From positions 62,001 to 126,000 of the forward strand of contig JAXLWL010000008.1 in assembly GCA_046328505.1 (NCBI GenBank): a stretch of 64,000 bases of DNA. The letters are read 5' to 3'. This document shows positions 49,181 through 57,596 of this stretch, piece after piece; the first letter of the stretch is position 1; the number at the start of each line of letters is the position of its first letter. The notes beneath the pieces were generated by a model, which ran no database searches, was not told the origin of the DNA, and was given only the letters and a program-made list of their open reading frames with translations. Source of the stretch: JBDHWG01 sp046328505 (GTDB lineage Bacteria; Chloroflexota; Anaerolineae; Epilineales; JAHCIE01). The translations under genes and the position numbers were made by a program.

Positions 49181-52027
49181 ATGCCACAGCACCCGTCCGG
49201 GACCGTAACCTTCCTGTTTACCGAGATTGATGGCATCGCTCAGCTTTGGGAGCAGCATCCCGAGGCAATGAAGGTTGCCGTGCCTCAGCACGACGATATT
49301 CTAAGGAATGCCGTCGAAGCGCACGCGGGCTACGTCGTCAAAACCACGGGCGTCGGTCTCCTGGCGGCGTTCGGCGTGGCCGAAAATGCCCTGGCTGCCG
49401 CGCTCATGGCCGAGCATGCTCTCGCGTCGGCGACATGGGGCGAGACTGGGCCGCTGCGGGTGCGCATGGCGCTGCACACCGGCCCGGCCGAGGAGCGCGA
49501 CGGCGACTACTTCGGGCCAACTTTGAACCGAGCGGCGCGGCTGATGGCGGTAGGGCACGGCGGCCAGATCTTGCTATCCATGCCGACCTATGAACTGGTA
49601 CGGGACCACCTGCCCGAGACCGTCACACTGCGTGACCTGGGCGAGCAACGCCTCAAAGACCTTGCCCGTCCCGAGCACGTCTACCAGGTCGTCACCGCCG
49701 ATCTTCCCGCCGACTTTCCCGCCCTCAGGACGCTCGACGCGCGCTCCAACAACTTGCCCACTCAGCCAACGGTGTTCGTCGGCCGCGAGACCGAGCTGGC
49801 CGACCTCAAGAGGATGCTTTTGCAGGACGGGATCCGTCTGGTGACGCTGACCGGGCCGGGTGGCACCGGCAAGACGCGCCTGGCGCTCCAGGTGGCCGCC
49901 AACCTGCTGGACCGGTTTGCGGATGGAGTGTGTTTCGTCGACTTCGCCGGCATTATGAACACTCACCTCGTCGCCTCGACGATTGCTCAGGCCCTCGGCG
50001 TGCGGGACCAGGGGACAAGCTCACTCGTCGACATGCTCAAGGACTACCTGCAAGGGAAGCAAACGCTGCTCTTGCTCGACAATCTCGAACAGGTCGTCTC
50101 CGAAGCGCCGCTCGTTGCCGAGCTTCTGGACGCGGCCCCGCGCCTCAAGGTGCTCGCCACCAGCCGCATCGTGCTGCGGCTGCGCGGAGAGCGCGAATTC
50201 CGGGTGTTGCCCCTTCCCGCTCCCGACCCCAGGCATCTGCCGCCTCTCTCAACGCTCGCCCAGTATGCGGCCGTCCAGCTATTCGTGCAGCGTGCCGTGA
50301 GCGTCAAGCCGGATTTCAAGGTCACGAGGGAGAACGCGGCTGCCGTCGCCCAGATCTGCTATCGGCTCGATGGGCTCCCGTTGGCCATCGAGCTGGCCGC
50401 CGCGCGGATCCGCGTGCTCCCGCCCGAAGCTCTGTTGCAGCGCCTCAACAATCGATTCAAGCTGCTGACCGGCGGTCCGCGTGACCTGCCGGCTCGACAG
50501 CAGACTCTACGCGGTGCGATCGCCTGGAGCTACGATCTGCTGGATGAACACGAGAAGACGCTCTTTCGACGCCTGGGCGTCTTCGTCGGCGGATGGACAG
50601 TCGAAGCGGCGGAGGCCGTGTGTCCCGATGAGACCTGGGCGAGGTCGGGCAAAGCGACGCCATCGAGCCTGCGAGCGGAAGATGTCCTGGATGCGCTGGA
50701 ATCGCTCGTGGCCAAGAGCCTGATACGCCAGGAGCCTGCCCATGATGAGCCGCGGTTCTCCATGCTCGAGACAATCCGTGAGTATGCCCTGGAACGGCTG
50801 ACGGAGAGCGGGGAGACGGAGATTGTGCACGAGGCCCACATGCGATATTACCTGGGCCAGCTCGAGGCCATGCCGGTCAGGCCGGCGGCGCGGGCACGGT
50901 GGCTGGAGGGCTTCAGAGTCGAAATGGACAACGGGCGCGCCGCGCTGCGCTCGGCGGTGGAGCGGAACGCCGCCGAGCCGGCGCTGCACCTGGTCAAGGC
51001 GCTCTGGCCGGTCTGGAATGCCGAAGGTCAGGTCAGTGAGGCACGCACAAACGCAGAGATCGTACTGGACATGCCCGGTGCGCGAGACACGCGCCTCCAG
51101 GCGATACGGGCGGAGGTCCTGGCTCGGGCCGCCGTCATCGCGGCGTTCCAGAACGACTATGCCAGCACCGAGACGCTCTCAGACGAAAGCATGACCATCT
51201 TTCAGGCTCTGGGAGACAAGGCGGGCATGGTTTCGGCATATTACTCTCGTATCAGCGCCGCGTGGATGCAGGGAGACTACGCCGGCGCCGAGGTCTTTGT
51301 GACGGACGCCCTCGCCCTCGCCCGCGATGTCGGCGATCGGTGGCTGATTTCGCAACTGGTCGGCTCGCTCGGCACCATTGCGCGGGAACGCGGGGATTAT
51401 GACGTGGCGCGCGCCCACTTCGAGGAAGCCCTGGCGCTGCGTCGGACGCTGAACGACGACGAAGCCCTTGGCGACGCGCTTATGAACCTGGGCGCGACGG
51501 CGGCATTCCAGGGAGATCAAAAGGCGGAGCCGTTGCTGCAGGACGCGATGAAGATTTTTGAGCGGTTGGGCCACAAGTACGGCAGGGCAAGGACGCTGCA
51601 CGACCTTGGCTTCCTGGCCGCTGCCCATGGGGCCTACGAGCTTGCCGGCGCGCGATTTGCCCAGTCTCTCGTCCTGTTCCACGAGCTAGGTGATCGTCGC
51701 AACGAGGCAAAGTGCCTGGAAGGGCTGGCCGGGGTAGCGGCTGCCCTCCATGACCCGGAGCGGTCCGCGCGTTTGCTCGGAGCCGCCGAAAGCCTGCGCG
51801 ACAAGATGGAGTCGCCGCTCCCGCCAAGTTACCGCGCCGCTTACGAGCGCACAGTCGCAAGTGTCCGGAAGGAGTTGGACACGAACGCGTTGGGGCAAGC
51901 GTGGGCCGCGGGCAAGGTTATGACACTGGAGGCGGCGGTCGCATACGCTCTGGCCGAGGCGCCTCGGGATGCAGAAGAGACGCCAAGTCCGGGATCGAAT
52001 GCGCCAGGCCGCCCGGGTGCGGATTGA
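49181..52027 (+). CDS. degenerate class III cyclase domain / NB-ARC STAND ATPase / TPR protein
   Basis: A 948-residue protein. Residues 1-175 are a class III nucleotidyl cyclase homology domain (VTFLFTEIDG, GPTLNRAARLMAVGHGGQIL). The first metal-binding Asp of the FTDIEGS motif is Glu15, and the second (TGDG) is Val58 in KTTGVGLLAAFG, so catalysis is unlikely. The NB-ARC part has P-loop GPGGTGKT at 225-232, LLLLDNLEQVV and LDGLPLAIELAAAR. TPR-like repeats fill about 590-920, with the tail WAAGKVMTLEAAVAYALAE. ATG 49181 has GGAG 7 bases upstream. It replaces the XRE domain of its paralogues with a likely ligand-sensing pseudo-cyclase. Confidence 0.85.
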   Translation: MPQHPSGTVTFLFTEIDGIAQLWEQHPEAMKVAVPQHDDILRNAVEAHAGYVVKTTGVGLLAAFGVAENALAAALMAEHALASATWGETGPLRVRMALHTGPAEERDGDYFGPTLNRAARLMAVGHGGQILLSMPTYELVRDHLPETVTLRDLGEQRLKDLARPEHVYQVVTADLPADFPALRTLDARSNNLPTQPTVFVGRETELADLKRMLLQDGIRLVTLTGPGGTGKTRLALQVAANLLDRFADGVCFVDFAGIMNTHLVASTIAQALGVRDQGTSSLVDMLKDYLQGKQTLLLLDNLEQVVSEAPLVAELLDAAPRLKVLATSRIVLRLRGEREFRVLPLPAPDPRHLPPLSTLAQYAAVQLFVQRAVSVKPDFKVTRENAAAVAQICYRLDGLPLAIELAAARIRVLPPEALLQRLNNRFKLLTGGPRDLPARQQTLRGAIAWSYDLLDEHEKTLFRRLGVFVGGWTVEAAEAVCPDETWARSGKATPSSLRAEDVLDALESLVAKSLIRQEPAHDEPRFSMLETIREYALERLTESGETEIVHEAHMRYYLGQLEAMPVRPAARARWLEGFRVEMDNGRAALRSAVERNAAEPALHLVKALWPVWNAEGQVSEARTNAEIVLDMPGARDTRLQAIRAEVLARAAVIAAFQNDYASTETLSDESMTIFQALGDKAGMVSAYYSRISAAWMQGDYAGAEVFVTDALALARDVGDRWLISQLVGSLGTIARERGDYDVARAHFEEALALRRTLNDDEALGDALMNLGATAAFQGDQKAEPLLQDAMKIFERLGHKYGRARTLHDLGFLAAAHGAYELAGARFAQSLVLFHELGDRRNEAKCLEGLAGVAAALHDPERSARLLGAAESLRDKMESPLPPSYRAAYERTVASVRKELDTNALGQAWAAGKVMTLEAAVAYALAEAPRDAEETPSPGSNAPGRPGAD

Positions 52028-52058
52028 GTAGTGATACAAGCTCACGCAGGAGTAATCT

Positions 52059-52514
52059 ATGACGCTCGCAGTCGCCCATGAGAACGAAGCCTCCAGGCGG
52101 AGGCTAGAGGCGGTGGTACGAAGCCTCTCGCCCGAAGACCTTGCCCGCTCCACCTCAGACGGGTGGACAGTCGCCGCGCTTCTAGCCCACATGGCTTTTC
52201 ACGACCGGCGGCACCTCGTGCTTCTTCAGCGTTGGAAGACGAAGGGCGTGGACTATTCCCCGCTAGACCCTGATGCAATCAACGATGCCGTGAAGCCGTT
52301 TCTCCTGGCCCTGGAACCCGGCGTTGCTGCCAGCCTGTGCCTGGAGTCGGCCGAAGCCGTGGATGCCGAGGTCGAGACGCTTAGCGACGAGCTTCTTGGC
52401 GAGATTCAGGCGTCCGGCTCGTGGTTCCGACCCAACCGCAGCCTTCACCGCAACGCTCATCTCGACGAGATTGAGCATCTTCTCCGGTCAGGCGCAGGGG
52501 CAGCCGGCGACTGA
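52059..52514 (+). CDS. DinB-like / mycothiol-maleylpyruvate isomerase N-domain protein
   Basis: A 151-residue four-helix-bundle protein of the DinB superfamily. The three metal-binding histidine positions are plausible: LLAHMAFHDRRH carries one pair and NAHLDEIEHLL the last. The early SPEDLARSTSDGWTVAALLAHMAFHD is characteristic. Members are often metal-dependent thiol transferases, but this one is uncharacterised. It begins 31 bases after the cyclase-like STAND gene on the same strand and may be co-transcribed. Confidence 0.75.
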   Translation: MTLAVAHENEASRRRLEAVVRSLSPEDLARSTSDGWTVAALLAHMAFHDRRHLVLLQRWKTKGVDYSPLDPDAINDAVKPFLLALEPGVAASLCLESAEAVDAEVETLSDELLGEIQASGSWFRPNRSLHRNAHLDEIEHLLRSGAGAAGD

Positions 52515-52637
52515 CCGCCGGCGGTCGGTCTCGCACTGGTTGCCGCCAGTTTACTCCTTTCTACGACGGTCGCGACTCCCTTGAAGCGGTAGCCCTTGCG
52601 GTGAACCAGTCCAGGACAATGATCTCAGCGGCGCTTG

Positions 52638-53363
52638 CTAGATCTTCGGGCTTGCGTTTGAATTGCTCTCCGTCCGCGTGGGCTGCTCGACGTGCGCTGC
52701 CCAGAAGCTCTCGGTCAGGTATTTTGGGTCAGTCGCGCGGTAGCCCAGGAGGCGCCCGAAAGGGGCGATGATCTTCGCGATGGGGATGGCGATGGACGGG
52801 GGTGGACTGGTGAATACAGTGTCGTCCGCGTACTCACTGCCGATGACCATGGCTTGCAAGAGCTTCGGCTGGCCCTGCCGAGTCAAACGCCCTTCGTGCG
52901 CCATGCCGAACAGCGTGACGATGACCTCGCCTGTTCTGGCGGCCGGGTGTGTCTCCGCGACCACTACACCGTGTGTCTGACCGATGCATCGGAAGGTGTG
53001 GGGCGTCCCTTTCTTGACGACCAGTTTGTCTCCCGCGCTTGCCTGCCGCTCTTTGCCACCGATCTTGAAGATGAAGTCTCCGCGCACGACATCGAAGTGC
53101 TCGTCGTAGGTAGGATGAATGTGCTCCGCTGGACCGGCATTGCCGGGCGGGAAGACACCGACGCCGCGCTCGAATTCGCCGCGGGTTTCCTGCGTCGTCA
53201 CCAGGCCGAAGACCCATTCCCCCGTTATCGGTTGAGAGAACAGAGGCGACACTCGGTGGGCGAGAAGCTCGGCAAGGCGCTCACTGCTCTCATATTGGAA
53301 ACCACTTCCGTCAACTGGACGTCCACTCCGGTCCATCGTGCGGCCTGTCGTGAGTATCGGCAT
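52638..53363 (-). CDS. cupin domain protein
   Basis: A 241-residue protein with a single cupin barrel at about 60-150. Motif 1 is EHIHPTYDEHFDVVRGDFIF with two His and a Glu, and motif 2 is GTPHTFRC with the last His. The C-terminal ~90 residues (KIIAPFGRLLGYRATDPKYL) suggest a membrane-associated amphipathic tail seen in some cupins. ATG 53363 is used; a second ATG 9 codons downstream is possible, since neither has a strong binding site. Function unknown. Confidence 0.8.
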   Translation of the reverse strand: MPILTTGRTMDRSGRPVDGSGFQYESSERLAELLAHRVSPLFSQPITGEWVFGLVTTQETRGEFERGVGVFPPGNAGPAEHIHPTYDEHFDVVRGDFIFKIGGKERQASAGDKLVVKKGTPHTFRCIGQTHGVVVAETHPAARTGEVIVTLFGMAHEGRLTRQGQPKLLQAMVIGSEYADDTVFTSPPPSIAIPIAKIIAPFGRLLGYRATDPKYLTESFWAAHVEQPTRTESNSNASPKI

Positions 53364-53525
53364 TCTGATAGTCCTGTAATGATGTGTCTATTGCGGTGAT
53401 CACTATTCTACCGAACAGGGCTGGGAAACGCGAGCCGCGCCGTGCTCCTGCGTGGCCGTATCCCGTTGCGCCTCGAACACGATGGCCTGCGAAGTGATAC
53501 GGCTTAGCCGTTCCTTTAGCAGAAT

Positions 53526-53690
53526 CTACCAGACGAACGGCACGAGGCGGTGGTGAACTTGCTGACGGTAGGCCTGGTAGCCGGGGAGGTTTTCTGAGAG
53601 CATTTTCTCTTCGTCAAGCAGCCTGGCGACGATGACGAGCATCAGCAACACAGCCGGCACGAGCGCCAGCCAGGAGCCGAGGGCGACCTG
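53526..53690 (-). pseudogene. truncated isoprenylcysteine carboxyl methyltransferase-like gene, 3' end
   Basis: The last ~50 residues of this frame (VALGSWLALVPAVLLMLVIV, then LLDEEKMLSENLPGYQAYRQ and LVPFVW) match the C-terminus of ICMT/PEMT-type membrane methyltransferases, including the conserved DEEKML..LPGYQAYRQ box. The upstream part of the open frame is antisense to an OsmC tail and does not continue the family. The gene is therefore broken near 53680-53690. Confidence 0.75.
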
Positions 53691-53903
53691 GACTTCCGTG
53701 GAACGCTCGGCGTGGCGAAGGATGCGCCTGTCGGTTTCCAGCGCATCCGGCTCTACTTCGACCTGGACACGGACGCGAGCGAGGAGCAGCGGGCGACGCT
53801 CATCCGTCTGACCGAGCGCTACTGCGTCGTGTACCAGACCCTGCGCCATTCCCCCGAGATTCAGGTTTCGTCCACGGCGCTCGATGGTCAGGGGAACGCG
53901 TAG
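53685..53903 (+). pseudogene. truncated OsmC-family protein gene, 3' end
   Basis: The frame encodes DLDFRGTLGVAKDAPVGFQR followed by IRLYFDLDTDASEEQR and the OsmC hallmark LTERYCVVYQTLRHSPEIQV with its Cys. This is the C-terminal half of a peroxide-reducing OsmC/Ohr-like protein. No N-terminal half is present because the frame runs into the opposing ICMT fragment. An internal GTG at 53712 would give only a 63-residue piece, so it is treated as a gene remnant. Confidence 0.75.
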
Positions 53904-54715
53904 CGGAGGTGACGGACGAGGTTGCGGTAGAACCCTAGCCGGCCCATGGCCCCGTGCATCGCCTTCCAGAACCGGTTCCTGGCCAGCCGGTTAACGAGGT
54001 CGGGCATTGTCAGGAATGCGACTGACTCGACAAGGTGCAGCTTCGGGATCTGCTGCTCCAGATCGTGCGGGTCATCGACGCCCCAGACCAGCTCGACCTT
54101 TGCGCCGCGGACGGTCGCAAGGCGCGAGACCAGGCGCACCATGGCGCCGCTGTAGGCATCGAACGCGATCTCGCCGGAGGGGAACTGCTCGGTGATGCGC
54201 CGCAACAATGCCGTCCCGTCCTTGTCAGGCAGATACATCATCAGCCCTTCGGCGACGACGAAAACAGGCGTGTCGCCGTTGACCTCGTTGAGCCAGGCGA
54301 GGTCGCTCACCGAGGCGCCAATCTGGTGATAGCCGGGGCGCTCCGGATACAGCTGCTTGCGCAGCGCAATAACGTCGGGAAGGTCGACGTCATACCAGCG
54401 GACGGTCGGTTCCGGGTCGATGCGGTACACGCGGGTGTCGAGGCCGCAGCCAAGGTGCAGGACCGTGCACACCGGGTGCGCGGCGATAAATGCCCGCGTC
54501 CACTGATCGAAATGGCGGGCGCGCATCGGCAGAGTGATCTCGCCGCCGTTGGGGAGCTTCAGGTCTTTGAAGTCGTAGTCGATGCGCGCGACGGCATCCG
54601 CGGCGAATCGGTCGCCCAGGATGGGGTTCTGCGCGGAGGCATCCAGCGCCTTGCCATACAGCGTTGCAAGGTACGTCTCCTTTTCCTTCGCCAGCCGGAT
54701 TTTCGTGTCTCCCAC
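53888..54715 (-). CDS. class I SAM-dependent methyltransferase, LCM type
   Basis: A 275-residue member of the PF04072 family. The start KIRLAKEKETYLATLYGKAL is characteristic, followed by the SAM loop VLHLGCGLDTRVYRID, the acidic motif WYDVDLPDVIALRKQLYP, and VVAEGLMMYLP. GTG 54715 is preferred because AGGAG lies 6 bases upstream; an ATG at 54745 overlaps the stop of the preceding gene (TAATG) and is a real alternative. It is the last gene of a minus-strand unit with a DapB-like reductase and an APH-type kinase. It overlaps the 3' end of the OsmC remnant by 16 bases. Confidence 0.87.
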   Translation of the reverse strand: MGDTKIRLAKEKETYLATLYGKALDASAQNPILGDRFAADAVARIDYDFKDLKLPNGGEITLPMRARHFDQWTRAFIAAHPVCTVLHLGCGLDTRVYRIDPEPTVRWYDVDLPDVIALRKQLYPERPGYHQIGASVSDLAWLNEVNGDTPVFVVAEGLMMYLPDKDGTALLRRITEQFPSGEIAFDAYSGAMVRLVSRLATVRGAKVELVWGVDDPHDLEQQIPKLHLVESVAFLTMPDLVNRLARNRFWKAMHGAMGRLGFYRNLVRHLRYAFP

Positions 54716-54744
54716 TATCGTCTCCTGCCATCGCCGCGCCCGCA

Positions 54745-55548
54745 TTACCCGAGATCGAGAACGGTATCGAGACCACGGCGTAGGCCGACAAACGAGCTCA
54801 CCTTGCGGATTGCCAGAAGCGCGCCATCAACATACGGCTCGGCGCTACTTCCCGAGTCGTGGCGGATGGTGAGCTTCTGGTCAGACATCCCAAAAATGAC
54901 CTCAACCGAGATGGTGTAACCTGGCAGCCGAACGGAATGAACCTGGGAGCCGTTTAGCCGCGCGCCGCGCGTCTCCACGACGCCCTGTGTCTCCTCCAGC
55001 GGCACGGTGAGCTTGGAGGGGCGGATAAGGGATAGGCGTGCGGCCAGCTCGCGCGCCGTCCCACTTGGCGCATCGCGCTTGTCATCGTGCGCGTAGTCGA
55101 TGATCTCCCACTGCGGTATGTGCTTCGCCGCCATCTCAGCGAATTTCTGAAGCAGGACGACCGTCAGGGCGAAATTGCCCACCGCCAGCACGCCGAGGCG
55201 CTGTTGTTCGGCGATGGCCGCGATGTCGGCATAGTCGGCGTCCGTCAACCCCGATGTGCCAATCACGACACGCGCGCCCTGCCGCAACGCGGCCATCACG
55301 TTGGACTTGGCGACCCCGGGCTTCGTGTACTCGAAGAAGACGTCGGAAGAATGGGCCAGGGCTTCCTCGGCGGTCGCGTAGATGGGGCAGGCCAGGCGCG
55401 GCGCGGCCAGCACATCGCCCAGCGTGCGCCCGGCGTGTGTCCGCGAGACCGCCGCGACAAGCTCGATATCGTCGGTTCGCGCGATCCCTCGCGCTAGCGC
55501 TGATCCGGCCCAGCCCGTCGCACCCGCGAGACAGACTCGTATCGTCAT
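54745..55548 (-). CDS. dihydrodipicolinate reductase (DapB)-like protein
   Basis: A 267-residue protein with the DapB architecture: N-terminal nucleotide loop GATGWAG at 9-15, and the central motif DYAHDDKRDAPSGTARELAA. The Lys and DAPSGT (157-164) are conserved, but the first of the two active-site histidines of the family (HHxxK) is Ala153, with His154 remaining. It may be a diverged paralogue rather than the lysine-pathway enzyme. AAGGAGG precedes ATG 55548. It lies between an APH-type kinase gene 21 bases upstream and a methyltransferase gene that it overlaps or touches. Confidence 0.75.
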   Translation of the reverse strand: MTIRVCLAGATGWAGSALARGIARTDDIELVAAVSRTHAGRTLGDVLAAPRLACPIYATAEEALAHSSDVFFEYTKPGVAKSNVMAALRQGARVVIGTSGLTDADYADIAAIAEQQRLGVLAVGNFALTVVLLQKFAEMAAKHIPQWEIIDYAHDDKRDAPSGTARELAARLSLIRPSKLTVPLEETQGVVETRGARLNGSQVHSVRLPGYTISVEVIFGMSDQKLTIRHDSGSSAEPYVDGALLAIRKVSSFVGLRRGLDTVLDLG

Positions 55549-55569
55549 GGTTCCTCCTTGGAATGATTG

Positions 55570-56478
55570 TCAGGGCGACCGGTCGGCGAGCACTTCCGCG
55601 ATAGCGCGCCGCGCGATGCCGGCGAGGACAGGATTGGTCGTCTGATAGTAGGGCAGGGCGATCAGGCCAAAGGACAACGCCCAGCCGCGGCCTCTTGCCC
55701 ACATCGCATCATCCACCTGCAGCGCAGCCCGGAAGTCCTCCCGGCTGTCTCCTGAGAGCAAAGTCCAGGCCGGCATGAGATCGCACGCGGGATCGCCGAC
55801 GCCCAGGCAGCCAAAGTCGATGACGGCGCTGAGCCGTCCGTGCTGGACGAGCAGGTTGCCCGGCTGCAGGTCGCCGTGGAGCCAGACAGGCGCGCTGCGC
55901 CATTCGGGCGTGTGGAGACTCTCTTCCCAGGCGGCCGTCGCGGCATCAGTGTCGATCGCGTCTCGAAGCGCGGCAATCGCGGTGCGCGTGGTGGCGTCAC
56001 GCGCCGCGAGCGGCACACCTCGCTCGGAATTGTGCGGTCCAGGCAGCAGGCCGCCAGTCGTATCGATCCGCTGCAGGGCGGCGATGAAGTGCGCCAGGTC
56101 CACCGCTGCTTGCCGCGTGTCGGCGACGCGCGCGGCGGTCGCGTTCTCGCCGTCCAGCCAGCGATAGACGGACCAGTGCCAGGGGTAACCCTCGGCCGGC
56201 GTTCCCAGCCCGAGCGGGAGAGGGATGGCAAGGGGCAGGCGCGGGGCGAGCAGGGGCAGCCAGCGTTGCTCCTTGAGCACTTGATCCACTGCCCAGTGGA
56301 TGCGCGGGAGCCGCACAACCATGTCGCCGCCGAGGCGGTAGAGCGCGTTGTCTGTGCCGGCCGACTCGACCGGCGCGAGGACCTGGTCGGCCCACTGCGG
56401 AAACTGCGCCAGAAGCAGGCGGCGGACGAGCGTAATATCGGTGTCGACCTCTTCGGCGTGCATCTTGCCAGGGGGCAT
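55570..56478 (-). CDS. aminoglycoside phosphotransferase family protein
   Basis: A 302-residue APH-fold kinase. The N-lobe has SAGTDNALYRLGGDMVVRLP. The catalytic loop is WLHGDLQPGNLLVQ and the metal-binding motif SAVIDFGCLGVGDPACDL. ATG 56478 has AAAGG a few bases upstream; ATG 56463 (MHAEEVDTD) is equally plausible and matches where such proteins usually begin. It heads a minus-strand unit with the DapB-like and methyltransferase genes. It belongs to the group often annotated as putative aminoglycoside kinases; the substrate is unproven. Confidence 0.87.
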   Translation of the reverse strand: MPPGKMHAEEVDTDITLVRRLLLAQFPQWADQVLAPVESAGTDNALYRLGGDMVVRLPRIHWAVDQVLKEQRWLPLLAPRLPLAIPLPLGLGTPAEGYPWHWSVYRWLDGENATAARVADTRQAAVDLAHFIAALQRIDTTGGLLPGPHNSERGVPLAARDATTRTAIAALRDAIDTDAATAAWEESLHTPEWRSAPVWLHGDLQPGNLLVQHGRLSAVIDFGCLGVGDPACDLMPAWTLLSGDSREDFRAALQVDDAMWARGRGWALSFGLIALPYYQTTNPVLAGIARRAIAEVLADRSP

Positions 56479-56648
56479 GGAGCCTTTCTCGGCGCTTCCG
56501 TTAATCCAGGTCAAATCTAGCCTGAACCGCTTCTGCCACAATGAATCTCCTGCCGAGAAGGATCGGCTGGCCCACAGTCTCGGTTGAATGATACGCTCCG
56601 GGGATTGGGCGTCAAAGTGCGATGCGCTGCCATTGCCTTGTGGGCGGC

Positions 56649-56676
56649 TTGACAGCGCATCCGCGTATGTTATGAT
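56649..56676 (+). promoter_or_regulatory. sigma70-type promoter of the GNAT gene
   Basis: TTGACA at 56649-56654 and TATGAT at 56671-56676 with a 16-base spacer, upstream of TTG 56722. Confidence 0.6.
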
Positions 56677-56721
56677 AATGTCCCTTTGCGCCCGATCAAA
56701 TCGCAGCCGAGGAGGACGACG

Positions 56722-57258
56722 TTGACCTTTTCATTGCGGCACGCCACCCTTGACGACAAGCCGACGCTGGAGGCGTTAATCGCCGAATCGGCGCGCGGTC
56801 TCAGCCGCCAGGACTACACCGACGAGCAGATCGAGGCGTGCCTCGGCAATGCCTTCGGCGTTGATACGCAGCTCATTCGTGACCAGACCTACTTTGTGGT
56901 CGAAGCCGACGAGGAGATTGCCGCGTGTGGCGGGTGGAGCAAGCGGAAGACGCTGTTCGGCGCGGACACGCGCCCGGACCGTGAACCGGAGCTTCTTGAC
57001 CCCGCGCAGGATGCAGCAAAGATTCGCGCCTTCTTCGTGCGGCCCGCCTGGGCGAGGCAGGGCATCGGACGATTGCTTCTTGAGAGATGCGAGGCCGAGG
57101 CGCGCGCGGCGGGCTTCCACAAGGCCGAGCTCATGGCAACCCTGCCGGGCCGGAGGCTCTACAAGGCGATGGGGTACGAAGGGGACGAGCCGATCCAATA
57201 CGCCCTAGGCGGAGGCATCACCATCGAGTTCGTCCCGATGCGGAAGAGTCTCGCGTAA
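56722..57258 (+). CDS. GNAT family N-acetyltransferase
   Basis: A 178-residue acetyltransferase. The acetyl-CoA loop is FFVRPAWARQGIGRLLLERC, followed by AGFHKAELMATLPGRRLYKAMGYEG, split here by its motifs B and C, and the N-terminus TFSLRHATLDDKPTLEALIA is typical. TTG 56722 is chosen for the GAGGAGG 6 bases upstream; an in-frame ATG at 56686 lies too close to the promoter -10. The promoter at 56649 serves this single gene. Substrate unknown. Confidence 0.85.
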   Translation: MTFSLRHATLDDKPTLEALIAESARGLSRQDYTDEQIEACLGNAFGVDTQLIRDQTYFVVEADEEIAACGGWSKRKTLFGADTRPDREPELLDPAQDAAKIRAFFVRPAWARQGIGRLLLERCEAEARAAGFHKAELMATLPGRRLYKAMGYEGDEPIQYALGGGITIEFVPMRKSLA

Positions 57259-57287
57259 GGAAGCGCCCGTCTGGCAGGTGAGCGAGC

Positions 57288-57596
57288 CTATCCTTGCGGA
57301 CCTTTGCGCGAGTCGAGGAAGATTGTCCACTCTTTGGCGTCGGCGGTCAGCAGAATATCCTGGTGCGCCCAGGGATCTTCCTGGAAGATTGCCCGCGCCG
57401 CCTCCACACTATCGGCGGCAAGAATGACCATAGAACCACTATCGTCTGCAAATGGGCCGGCGAGCATCACTTTGCCCGCGTCGAACAGCGCGTCCATGAA
57501 GCTCGCGTGCTCGTCCCAGTGGTCTTGCTCGCGGACTCCTCTGGCCGGGTCCCACTTCGATCCGTGACGCAGGAATACGGCAATCGTCTTGGTCAT
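57288..57596 (-). CDS. YCII-related domain protein
   Basis: A 102-residue YciI-like ferredoxin-fold protein. Seen are TKTIAVFLRHGSKWDP, the conserved HWDEHASFMDALFDAGKVML with the family His, and GSMVILAADSVEAARAIF followed by EDPW. The family includes a few dehalogenases and many proteins of unknown role. Its start overlaps the preceding kinase gene stop by 4 bases, so it is translationally coupled as the last gene of a three-gene unit. Confidence 0.85.
   Translation of the reverse strand: MTKTIAVFLRHGSKWDPARGVREQDHWDEHASFMDALFDAGKVMLAGPFADDSGSMVILAADSVEAARAIFQEDPWAHQDILLTADAKEWTIFLDSRKGPQG

Noticed and set aside
31745..52027. Interpretation of the STAND cluster as a proven antiphage (Avs/bNACHT) system
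   Set aside because: The proteins have XRE heads and COG3903-type TPR tails, with no nuclease, protease or other effector domain. A regulatory role is at least as likely, and nothing in the sequence shows defence function.
53526..53849. A 107-codon minus-strand frame taken as an intact gene
   Set aside because: Only the C-terminal ~50 residues match the ICMT family; the N-terminal part is antisense to an OsmC tail. Annotated as a truncated gene instead.
54745..55548. Naming this gene dapB outright
   Set aside because: The DAPSGT and Lys motif fits, but the first active-site histidine position is Ala and the gene is not near other lysine-pathway genes, so it is called DapB-like.
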